Shown one piece after another: positions 1 to 11,400 of a stretch of 64,000 nt of DNA. The DNA comes from Morinoia aosen. Lineage: Eukaryota; Arthropoda; Malacostraca; Amphipoda; Talitridae. Within the stretch, counting starts at the first letter, position 1. Each line of letters starts with the position of its first letter. The notes beneath the pieces are model-generated. The model made no database searches. It was not told the origin of the DNA and saw only the letters and a program-made list of their open reading frames with translations. Made by a program: the position numbers and the translations under genes. The stretch lies in NCBI GenBank assembly GCA_030386875.1, contig CM059564.1, forward strand, positions 71,443,436 to 71,507,435, given 5' to 3'.

Positions 1-3000
1 TTGGAACTAGACATGTTCACCGCACAAATACTATAGTATACGTTAACGCGACCTCGGTTGCACATCAACGGCGTTGAGGCGGGTTCTATCCATGCATAAA
101 CTAGCATCCAGTGAACAATTAAAAAATTAGTAACAAGAATACCTGGTAAATACCAGATACTTGATAATTTTGTTTACGAATAAAATCGATAAAAGTCAAT
201 GCAGGTGTATAGTCTAGGTCTCAAATTTGGAATGCTTTTGCTGTTTGCACTATTCCGGGCCATAATACTCCTCAATTATGGGATTCTAATATATTTCATC
301 TTTTATCAACAGATAAAATCAATAAGATAGCAAAGAATACGGGAGAATGTAGATCGTTTTCCTCAAAGCTTACAAAGCTTACGTAAAAATCCCCGTCTGC
401 TATTGTGATAATTAGTAAGGGGAGAGATACCGAGCAGTTTAGTGCATCAACGTTCGCGTGAGGGCCGATATCGACTCATCATCTCAAAGGGAGACCGAGA
501 ATGAAGTGTGGCTGAGTAAAACTTCGTCGATTTCCGCAAGATTTATTTGTTCAACAAATTGTACATTCTTTGTACTGTGTCATTCTTAGCGTGATGAGTA
601 ATCTCGCTTCTCACATTTTCCATACAACGCTATTGCACGTTGTAATTACGGAAGGCCAAGTATAAGTACCAACAACGGAAAAAAGGGGAAAAATAGACTC
701 ATCACCGCTCATTTCTGTCGCCTTTCATCTCATAAATCAAGAGGTCCTACATGTCGGTAGATGGATTCAAATTTCTCAGGTTTCTTTTTCTTCATATGTT
801 TTGTGGGTGAACTGCTACACTCGACTAAATATGTATATATTGTATTGCGCTCCCCGTCTGTACTGGAATTGGTAAGCCCCAATTCGAATCCGTTAGTTTG
901 CTTGCTCGTAAATGAACATAAGTGCCATAGTCTTTTCAAGTGTGTCACTGGCTTCAATTTCTACTTTGTTTGATTTTAGGTCTCACGAGTACCAAACCCT
1001 TTAGTTAGATAGCATAGCTCAGTTTGCTAATTTATTTCCTTACGATATTTACTAATTTTGGAGTCATAGAATTTTTTCTTTTCGTCTACTAACTATCATA
1101 ATTTTCTGTGAACATTTAGCTACAGTTAGTAATGCTGTAAATTAAAGCCAGAATATTCCTCAAAGAAACTGGTTTTCAAGCGTCCTACGCCCAATTAAGC
1201 ATTACGAACTAGGGGCTAGATTATGCCCTGAAAAAGCGGTTCCAGGAGCCAATGGTCACATCTCGCAGATACAAGAGAGCGGATAACTTCATCTCACTGT
1301 GTTTTTCGTAATTTTATTGGCTGCTTTGTTCAACACTGAGTTACTGTACGCGTAACTTGATACACTGTACATAAATTTTGTACCCCACTGAATGTGCAGC
1401 AATGCTGGCGTGTCAATTCATCAGATAACTTTTGCTGCTTCTGCTCTGACGTGATTGGTGGTTCTAAAAAGTAGCCATTGACTGCCGTACGGAAAAAATA
1501 ATTTGTAATATACTTTGGGTGTCGTGTCGGAGACTAGGAGAAAAATTCGTCTCCCCACGTTTGTCGCACGAAGTGATCATCCTCCCTGAATGCTTGAATC
1601 CATGGGAAAAAAGTTTCCATGCGTTTTGGTGCGCCCACCGTGTGGTGTAAACCAACAAACCATACCAACGATTGCTATTTCTGCATGACACCATGCTTGA
1701 ACAAAGGAATTAATACGCAGAAGAAGAGGAATATTAAATACCTCATGATATCATCTGTCATTCGCATGGAGACAGATTCCCAGTTCCCGATCCCCCTCCT
1801 TAAATTTCGACTGACAGTGATATAAAGGATGATGGAGCTGAACTTGCTGAGTTGGAAAGTGTTCTAAGCCCCGTGATGCTGATATATCAATTGAACCGGT
1901 AAGTACCTCCTGTAACGTACACAAAATCACACAAGGTGAAATTCATGACTGATTAGACAATTAAAACTCCAAAAGAGTATTGCTTTACTCATAGCATCCA
2001 GATTGCAGCGGTGGAACCTCATGAAGGACAAAGGTAAAACATATATTCTAATTCTCGATTGCAGTAGGAAGCACTTCATCGTGGAAGGCTCGTGAATCAC
2101 ATCGCAAGAACGTTCTTCTATGCAAAACTGCAAAAAATTTTGATTTAATCACAAAATAGTGAAAAAATTTCACCTTGCAGAATGAGGTTTACACAACTAA
2201 AAACAATATCATGAAAAGAATATCTTTAAATATGAAAATATTTTTCACTGAAACGCTAATTTACATAAGCGAACTCAACACAAATAGTCCATAATAATAG
2301 AAAAACTGGTAGTAATGATTCGCGCGATACGAAAAGGATGCTGTGTTTTCTAATATAATTTATGTCTTAGGTCAATAAACTTCGAAACAGTAGAAATAGA
2401 AACCGGTAATGAAAATGTAAAAATAAATAATATAACATATAATTAGTTTCAGACCGATAAAATAAACGTTCGCTTGAACTACGGAAAAGTTCCTTTTATT
2501 CAAAACAATACGAGAAATTTTATGAGAATTCAACTTTAAGTAACGGATGGAGTTCGTCGATTTAAAAATATAGAATAAGTGCAAATGTTCCCGACACGTA
2601 CTGTGAACGTCCGGTGGTAGAAAATCGCCAAGTCGTGGAATAAAAACGTTCTTATCTCCGTCTTTACTCCCCAAATCCTGGACTGCGAAATTCACCCTCC
2701 ACAATCAACGGACCGAGTCATGCCCTGCAAGTAATCGTAATAAGCCCTGCACAGGCGCTGTACTATACAAAAGACTTGCAGAGCGAAATGACAAAAAAAA
2801 TTCAAATTGAGTGTTAACAAACTTGGATCAAAATACAATTTAAACTAAAGGTTTTATTGATACTGCACTGTGATAGCAAGCAAACTACATCTATAGGTGT
2901 GGATATGGGAGTCATAGGCAAAAATACTATCAGTATAGGTCAATGTACCAGTGAGAGCAAGGCTGGCCCTTTTAACGCAGCACATCTCCTTTTTGTATTG

Positions 3001-4320
3001 GTCATGAAAGAGATGATTCCCTCTGACGTTCCCATAGGCACGAGAGGTGCGTCAGAATATACGACATCCACACCCCCGACTCACATTCATCGTAGCAAGG
3101 TCTCCTACTTTTTAATTGTCATCTAAAGTGAGATGCTCACTCCTTTGGATTGAAATAACTAACTTTGGTTTGAACTCCAAACTCTGGTCCGTTTCAAGGG
3201 ATAATCAGCCAAACTATTTAATGCTGAAAGTGTGTCACTTTTATATGCACATAACCATAATCATAACCATAAGAGATGTATCAGAAAAAAGACATATCAG
3301 CTATCGCGTAGTATGAAGTTTTGACATTTACAGCGGTAAAATCTCTGATTTGGCATTGTAGCTGAAGTAGACGCGAAATAAAAATGCCACACGGTAATTT
3401 AAAGGCTCTAATTACAATTGTTAATATTTCGTTGACTGAATTTCCCTTGATATTATAAACATGGTCTATTAATTTTCCAGATCATAATTGATAAATAATT
3501 GATATTTCAGCACCCTAAATTGCTCACAAAATTTTACGACCGTTAGAGACGTACTGTGTGTACATCCACCATGTTGTTGACATCATCACGGGCTCAGAGC
3601 TCTCGGAGGCCCTGTCACAGCGTCGATGGATGGAACACCGCACTCTACAATCAGCGCTGAAAGGTTTGCTCGCAGACGGCGAGGGAGAGTTCACGCTCGT
3701 GTGGAATGAAGCGAAATACGTACACGCAACAGTAATTTTTCTTATTAATGCCTCATCCCTCACTCACGCACACGATAACATCATTGTACGCAGAGGATGC
3801 GTCGTGTTCCTCCATAAAAGTATACAGAAGGAATTTAACTCAGCCGATATGAAGGGCCATCAATTTGCTCTTTGCGCGCACAAATACACACAAGACATAC
3901 AATAATAAGAATCGCTAACTCCAAATTAGCGTTCAACAGAACTGTTCATGTATGAGGTACGAATACAAAAACAAAATGTAAAAAAGTAAACGTACAACGA
4001 CTGGCACTTACCCAGTCTAGAAAGAAACGCTTTCTATCAAGAGTCGGATATCTATAAGCACTCTCAATGAGAGACTGTATGCCCAGATCTTGGACATGCA
4101 CCAACAACGGATCAAAATTTCAATTAGCCCCAAAAAACAAGTTCGTTCCATAGTTTAAACCTGATCAAAGTCTGACGTAACACAGAAAGTTCTACCAAAC
4201 AAGTGTAGGAGTCACTGAACTTGGGAGCGGACACAGAGAGCCGCCACGGCGCCCAAACAGGACGCACTCGTGCTACGCAAGGCTGCTCAAGGTTGGCTGG
4301 AGAATGGCTGCGTCTAGCTC
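1..4320. other. AT-rich non-coding DNA, no gene recognised
   Basis: Stops are dense in all six frames. The only compositional change is a GC-richer patch at about 3560-3790. There the plus strand stays open for 115 codons, including GSELSEALSQRRWMEH, and the minus strand is also open for 79 codons. That is what GC-rich DNA does by chance, and neither product is recognisable. Two splice-bounded open stretches (1818-1898 plus, 4012-4074 minus) are discussed as findings. No promoter, RNA gene or transposon end was identified. Confidence 0.7.
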
Positions 4321-4479
4321 AGGAGCAGGAATCCCAACAGCGATTAAACGCTCACTCATCCTGTGACTCGTTTAAAAGCAGGGCTTCCAATAGTGATGGC
4401 AAACTCACTAATTTCACGACAGATTCAGGAGCAGGGCTTCCAATGGTGATGAAACACTCACTAATCCTGCGACTGGTTC
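4321..4479. repeat. Three-copy degenerate tandem repeat, about 53 bp per unit
   Basis: Three adjacent diverged copies occupy 4321-4374, 4375-4426 and 4427-4479. Each unit begins with a GAGCAGG or AAGCAGGG-like word, has TTCCAA/TCCCAA, then GTGATG or an equivalent, a CACTCA(C)TAAT core and a CGAC(T) element near the end. Copies 2 and 3 share the run GCAGGGCTTCCAAT. Unit lengths of 54, 52 and 53 differ by non-multiples of three, so the repeat does not keep one reading frame. A 96-codon plus frame (4221-4511) crosses it but changes phase between units, so I treat this as non-coding satellite-like DNA. Confidence 0.75.
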
Positions 4480-7400
4480 AGAATTATGACTTTAATGAAA
4501 GGGATGACTGACAAGCTCACTGAAAAAACTTCTCGCGAATTCATTGTATCACGAAGATCTGTGTTCATGAAGAGAATATTTGGCACGCTGTGAAAATATT
4601 TTAAGGTTCAAAAATTTTCAAAATATTACATAAAACATAAACTGCTTTTAAACCAATGTCAGTCATTTTAACAGCGAAATTATTATGTCAACAGAAAGTC
4701 CCACACTGACTGAAAGTACGCTCCCAATTGCCTTCCTGTCAAGACGGTATGAAATCGGGTGAGTTGTCCAGCTTCCTCTATGGTGCGGCGGCTCGTAAGC
4801 ATGCCCCAAGCTTGATTAATAGGATGCCCGTGTCACTCGGAGCTCCACAGCAACATAATTGTCTGAAACTTGCATAAAAGAAGGAAAGGTTTCAAATATG
4901 CCTTTTTTAATGCAGCTACAAAATAGGGGTTGATTAAATGAGCGCTGTATTTTCAGCACTAGCAGTTGCCACTTTCCATGGAGCTGTTTTTCTACGCGTG
5001 TCGATCCCAAGACAATCGTTTTGATTATTGTTCATAATTTCAATCATTTTGGGGATGATTAATTTTTCTCTCCCAGTATTAAAAAATACTAACGTTCACT
5101 TTGAAGTTAAACGCGTTGCAAATACACCACGTACAATTCCACAATTTCTGCAAAGTTTATAAAACCAACATCAAATGAGCGAACGGGTATTGTAACGAAG
5201 CGTTTTTATATAAGTCAATAAAACATAACCACAAAACCAATGCTAATAACGGAATTAAAATTAATATAGAATAAAATTCGAAGAAATTCTTAGAGCTCTG
5301 CGATGAGGGCTTTGAACTTCTGCTTCACAACCGCAGCTCAGCGGTGGACAAACAAGGGTGGCAAACAAGCGCCTATCGAGCGTGTGTGCGTAGCTCAACC
5401 TGCACTCGACACTTCGTAGGAAAACAGTTATATTGAAAAGCAGGGGAATTGTGCGACCCAACTTCGTGGTGTCGCAATCCATAATGCAATATAATACACC
5501 ATGTAAACAATAAATACAAGAGTGATAAATGCAGTTTGTAGGCGGTGCACCTGTTTTTTTTCAAGTCAAACTCGTTGAATATGTAAGATTCTGGACTGTA
5601 ACCTATTTTTAATTCCTCGCACCACAAATGTTAACAATGAGCAGAATTTCAAAGAATCCTAATCTCACAAACGTTGAAACGGAGCTGAAAATTCAAGCTG
5701 AAAATATCATTGCAATGAACTGTTAGCGAAATAAAAAATTTAAATTACGGGTAGTGAAAAGGTGGCAGGCTATCTCACTCAAGTTTTTTAGAACGTAAAA
5801 ACACATATTTACATGGACAGATACAGGGTAACAGTCAAACTCATGCAAGTAAGAGGTTTGTATAAACTTCCCACTTACTTCCATCTGTCATATGGTGAAC
5901 ACTTTTTTGAGGTGGAATGTGGAGCTGCTAAACAAAGACTTCGCGTTTAACTGACACAAAGAATTATTTATAAGTTTCTTAGCTATTACCAATGTTTCCA
6001 TTCAGTAGAGAAATTAGTTCTACGTATGGTAGATATATTTACGTATTACATAAATAATAATTTACTGTTTTGTGTCGAATATAAAGTCCATTGAGCACGC
6101 TAAATTGATCGCTAAACTTCAGATTCCTGTTAACGAGGCGATGCAATTCAAAATCTCAACTTAGGAAGCATCACCCAAAACTTGCGATATAATTTATAAA
6201 ATATAATGTAAATAAATTTTACGGACCTCATTGTGCCTGTCTTTAGAATTGGAAAAAAACCTGAAGAGCGTTAACTGCACATGGTCCAATAACTTCAATT
6301 GCATTGATTGGAGAAAAAAATCCCAAACTGTGCTGGCTTGGGGCGCCCCTACTGCTTATACGCGGCCGTAACGGCGAGATGAGCCTCGGGCAGCACTGTG
6401 GCGTGGGACATGACTGGACCAGCCCTCGTGGGCCCGGCCCGCTGCTTCACAATCATGAATGCCGTTTGGTACTTCGATCGTGTGTTTTAACAAGCTTGTG
6501 GAGGGTTTAACTTAAAAAAATGTCAATAGATTTAACGTAATCAATAAGTTCATTAACATCAATCGTACGACACAGAGTAACGCAGGAAAAAATTTCATCT
6601 TTCACAGATAATGAGGTCGGACTTGTATACATATCTTACGGTTTGTACATCTTCAGCCAATATTTCTCCTAGAATCCTAGATAATCTCAAACGACTATAA
6701 GATGGTAATCTAATATTTGAACCAGAGCCCGAAGATTAAATTCGTCTTCTTCTCAATCGTATGACAAACTGACAGAAGCTCATAAGCTGGCTGAAAAACT
6801 TAATGAAAAAATAGATCTCAAAATAACCATTGATCCGTGAAGTTTAGTGAACTCATATAACAAGTTTGAATGTCGAAACCTTTCTTCTATAGATACAAAC
6901 ATACCGAAGGCTCGTCGCAGAAGTACTTTGAGAACTTAAGAATAATCAATTAACAGCAAATACGTCTGCTACGTAATTACTGTAGCAACAAATCAAACCA
7001 ATAAACTTTTGACGACTATCAATTCAACACCATTGTTTGTTTTCCTTTCGTCCATTCTAACACAAGGAAAACGAAATTCACTACCTTTCCTAAGTAAAAT
7101 AACTGAAAAACCTAAGTCAGCGAGATTCAATTCGAAAAAAATTAACTACGTGACTTCTTTTTGTATCACATACAGCTAGCTTTGCCTGCGAAGAGCAACA
7201 GGCTTCAGCGCGTTACAAGCTCACGTCTGAAGGGAAAATTTTAATCTGTATCCTCTTAAGACATACGGTTCCTCTGGCTGTATTTTATTATATATTTATT
7301 AAGAGTTTCTATCTCGAAAAATTACTCTACGTATAATTTTGAAATGAAGCCAAATGATGGTAAACATGTGCATGTGGCACAGGGAGTACATATACTGTAT

Positions 7401-8054
7401 ATTATTTATTTTATATTTCGGTTTACAATTGGAAGCAACTTAGCTTACATGAGCTGTCAAAAACAGTCTCTACAAATCCAATAAATAGCTAATGCTCCTG
7501 TGATTGATTCCTCTGTAAATTCAAACGGCTAAGACTTCAATCACGTGGCTCTGAATTTAAAATACAAACTTAGTGAAATATCTACCTATGGCTTTAGTCA
7601 TTCAACTGATCGAAGTATCCATTGCAAGTCTTTATGGAAATCTTCCTACAACAAAAATTTCAAAACACACTCTCACGAAAGCTGACCTTCACAAGTCACC
7701 TTTCGTACACTGAACTTATGCAGTTCGACATCGAACGCTTTGCTGTATTTTTGGTCCAATATATTATGTGTATTTGAAAGGTACTGAACAATGGCAAAAC
7801 ACAGCAAATTGCAGCAAACTTTAGTACTTAAACTAATGTAAAAAATTTACTCTCTATGAAATTCTCTTTGATACGCAACTACAAAGTTACAGACTTGTGA
7901 TTGTTTCACTTGCCAAGCCAGCCCAGATTTTCACAGACAAGCTAAATACGTTCATCAACCTTAGGCTGGTAAATGTAGCTCAGTAAATTAAAAACATTGA
8001 AATAAATTTTGAGCTAGTGGAAGAGCAATTTCGAGTTAAAAGTTGATTGATCAA
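4480..8054. other. AT-rich non-coding DNA, no gene recognised
   Basis: No recognisable gene, RNA or transposon. The only notable patch is a GC-rich stretch at about 6330-6480 with several GGCC/GCGCC words. It is open for 68 codons on the plus strand but without a recognisable domain. The remainder is A+T-rich with frequent homopolymer A and T runs. Confidence 0.7.
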
Positions 8055-8093
8055 AAAATGTTTGAAAATTTGAACAAAAAATGTTCGAAAATT
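8055..8093. repeat. Short imperfect tandem duplication
   Basis: Two adjacent copies of about 20 bp, each beginning CAAAAAATGTT and continuing with (T/C)GAAAATT. It lies immediately upstream of a second small repeat array and within 300 bp of the large inverted repeat at 8346-8421. Confidence 0.65.
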
Positions 8094-8108
8094 GCCTTTG
8101 CTTTTTTT

Positions 8109-8150
8109 AGCGACACCGAAGAAGATTAGCGACAACGAAGATTAGCGACA
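8109..8150. repeat. Short tandem array of AGCGACA-containing units
   Basis: The word AGCGACA occurs three times in close succession, separated by CCGAAGAAGATT and ACGAAGATT, giving two near-identical units differing by a three-base AGA insertion plus a partial third. The array is too short to classify as a named satellite. Confidence 0.7.
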
Positions 8151-8345
8151 GAATACCAGATGTTCAATATTATTAATACTCTGAAAAGATGTGTAATTCT
8201 TTGCAAATATGTGATATCACGTAAGATCTTGGGAAAAGTTAATAGAATATGGTTTTTAACTAAGTTATACGTACTTTATACGCTACTTTTATTTAAGTTC
8301 TACGCTAATTCAACGCGATCAACTGAATATCTTTTTCTCTATTCT

Positions 8346-8421
8346 ACGGTAAAGTCTTGTTTGAAGTGTGATCTATTACAGGTAAAGTTTATCTATTACA
8401 CTTCAAACAAGACTTTACCGT
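8346..8421. repeat. Perfect 24-bp inverted repeat with 28-nt loop
   Basis: The left arm at 8346-8369 (ACGGTAAAGTCTTG then TTTGAAGTGT) is the exact reverse complement of the right arm at 8398-8421. The loop at 8370-8397 contains CTATTACA, repeated directly at the loop-arm junction, and GGTAAAGTTT (8381-8390). The latter has its own reverse complement, AAACTTTACC, just beyond the right arm (8427-8436). Two alternative stems can therefore compete. If transcribed from either strand, the arms would form an uninterrupted 24-bp RNA duplex. It could be a fold-back transposon remnant, a source of small RNA, or a product of template switching during replication. No flanking target-site duplication was found. 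Confidence 0.92.
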
Positions 8422-11400
8422 CTTGTAAACTTTACCGGAGGAAACGGACGTCTTTAAACGGAAGGAAAGTAAACGTTACTTCAAAATTTCATATTTATTC
8501 ACCTAGATTACTGTACTCACCACTCATTTTGACATTGCTCTAATTTCCAAAAAAACGCAGTCGGAAAGATAAACGGTTGTTTTAAAATGATTCTCTACAG
8601 GGTGGCTGAGACAAGACCCTGCATCGCCGTTGAATCGTTTAAAATATATAAATTATTTTGATGCGCTTCGAGATTTCTAACAGTTTCTGTTATCCTCGCT
8701 GGATCTGAAGACGCACTTCACGGGACCAGTGCATTGCTCCTTTAATTCGAGTCGGAACAATAAACGACTCAACCTAGCCGAGACCATGCTTCTCGAGCCT
8801 GTTTTGTTCCAGAGAGTGGAGATGATGACCGCTCCTACACGAGCAGTCGAACGATCAGATCTTTAATAGAGGAAGAGGAAAGACTCATTCCACCTCTCTC
8901 TCTCTCTATCGACCAACGAGCATGTTCATTCATGTTCAACATGTCGTGTGAAGCAAATATTAAGCTAGAGAAGCAGTCTCTGAGGCATTAGTCCGAAGAT
9001 TCAAGTCACGCAGAACTCACAGGAAAAACGCTAGCGCCCGTACACTTCTGTGATTTGTAGCAATGAGTTTAAAGGCCGAGTCGAGAACACTGGAAGCTCT
9101 TCTCTCTGAACTGAATTTCTTTCAAGTTGGCAACCCATAGGGTTACAGTAACAGCACCTGAGCATACCGGCCAGATAATTAAAAGTGTAAGCAAAGGAAA
9201 TGTTCTTCATTATTAATGTTTTGTCTCCCTCTCCACTAAAAGTGCTGAAGGAACCCGTTGAATGACAAAGCGAAGTGTTTGTGATAGATTCTTCCAAAAT
9301 AGTTGGTCGAAACTTGCCAGAAAATTAGCTACATTGACGAAAATTAATCACTACTTTCATTTGCATTCCAGAACTTATTATCAGATAAAACATTTATACG
9401 TGTGATTTCGACGAGTTATTAAAAACAGATACAATCAACAAACTTGTAATACGCAAGAGAAACTGTGCCGTCGTCATGGTACAGCACATCGGGCTTTGAG
9501 TTACCACACTAATACGGACCCGCCCTCTCCCCTCCTCCCGGCAATCTTGTGAAAAGCAGCAGCAGGTAGACGAGAGGTTGTTTCCTGTGAGTCTCGGCGC
9601 TCGACAGGTGTTGCTGCGCAGCAGTGGACCTGTCCTTGAATTTCTCGCGTCATAATGCAGTCCCTGGAGTATACGTGTTGACAGAGCCTTCTTCTATCTC
9701 CTCCAGTTGTCACGTATTGTGCTCAACTGCGCCGCACTGAAGATTTTCAACAGCTTTAATACTGGCAGTGCTGAATTATAAAAGCATATAGTTGCAAAAA
9801 TTCTACAGCATATACTTTATTAGCAGACGTCCGCCTCAGCGCCTGGCACTACTAGAACATGACAGCAGGCAAACTTACAGACACGCCAAAATTCCATCGG
9901 TTTTGCAGAGGCTTGAACTGAAGTTGAACAGTTTAAAAGTAGTTGTAAATGCCCTCTCAGAAATAATATCCTTTACAAATTGTTGCATTGATGCAAGAAA
10001 ACCATGAATTTCGAACTACAGAAACAGATATGAACGGAGGCATGTCGAGGTAAATTGCAGGAAAATGTGAACTGATATCTTAGGAAACGAACATGTGCAG
10101 GATACCTACAAGATATGAGACTATTTTTTCTAGAGTGCGTGCATAAATGCTTGCTAAAGTCCTAAAAGTTCTACAGTCTTGTACTTTACATGGACGGATT
10201 CCAAAATAGCAAAAAAGAAAAATAAATTTTAGAAGAATCGGATCGGAAGCAGCGCATAAAGATTGCTTTGAACCACATTTATTTCAAGCTTATCCAGTAA
10301 CTTCCATTTAGTGGCCTCCAGGTCTAATCTCAATTTTGAAAACTTCACTAGGTCTCCGAAACAATCAAGATAATATAATATTTTGGACATAATGAATTGC
10401 GTTTAATTTTTCCTATATATTTTCAAGTTGACGCATAAACTTATTGACGGAATTCAATCCTGAAAGCCAGGACAATGTAATTTCTGAGCAATTTATTTCA
10501 TACAAAACAAAAGTTGCATTCGGAGCAAAGCAAAAATTAAATATCCATCGTAGCTGCAAACAACTGGCAACTAGGACACTCAAGCCAAACACAGTTTGTA
10601 CATCAAATGAAATAAGGTCCTTTGACAAAGGAAAAATAAATTCTAAGAACATCTCTTTGCTAGCAACGAGCTGAAATACATTTGCGCATAAAGTTCGATT
10701 AACGAGAGAATAAACAGAAGTAGCCGCTCAGTTACAGAACGTTCTTCTCAGTATTTGGAGCTTTTTGAGCTGTGCTATTACGAGCGGTGATATTTGCTAC
10801 AATAATTCGAGCAATTTTCTTAGAGGCAGCGTGTCCTGGTGCATTTAGTAGAGGACTGCATCCAGGATGCGGGAGTCGGAGCCGCGAAGCATGACACCGT
10901 CTTGGTCGCATGCTCCTCCCTGCGGCGTCTGCTGCCACACCTGCGCTGTCTTCACAGACTCCACGGGTGGTGCTCAGCTACAGCGTCCGAAGTGGCATGG
11001 TATGCATTCGAAAAAGTATGTATATGTTTCTCAGTTGATTCTTATTTTATATAGTTCAACGAAAATGTGAGAGAAATGTGGCGGATTTTCAGACTTGGAA
11101 AACGTTCTATGGGGAAAACTTCTCTATGGGTGACATTTAGATCGAAACTAGAAAAAGATCTACGCACTCATCAAACCATACACTTTCATCATATGAAATT
11201 ACGAGAAGAACTTTAGTCACTAAACATCGAATGAAAGTTAAATGTGGATATTCATTGATTGGCAGCGAATATTTACAAAAATGTTTTCTGACATTTTACT
11301 TCAAGACATTTCTGTTATGAACATTTATCAGCGCGTGAGGCAACCCACTTCAGAGTCAAAGACATTGATTCGAAGTCCCCCATAATATTTATGATCGGCA

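Noticed and set aside
885-900. GATTCGAA/TTCGAATCC-like words that resemble a tRNA B box (also near 11371 and 31810)
   Set aside because: No A box at the proper distance and no cloverleaf or SINE tail, so neither a tRNA gene nor a tRNA-derived SINE can be supported.
2372-2704. 110-codon minus-strand open frame
   Set aside because: Hydrophobic tail of I, Y and F residues is what AT-rich DNA encodes by default. No start context, domain or splice sites support it.
8160-8543. 127-codon plus-strand open frame
   Set aside because: It runs through both arms and the loop of the inverted repeat, so part of its product is the translation of a palindrome. It has no recognisable domain and AT-rich, unbiased codons.
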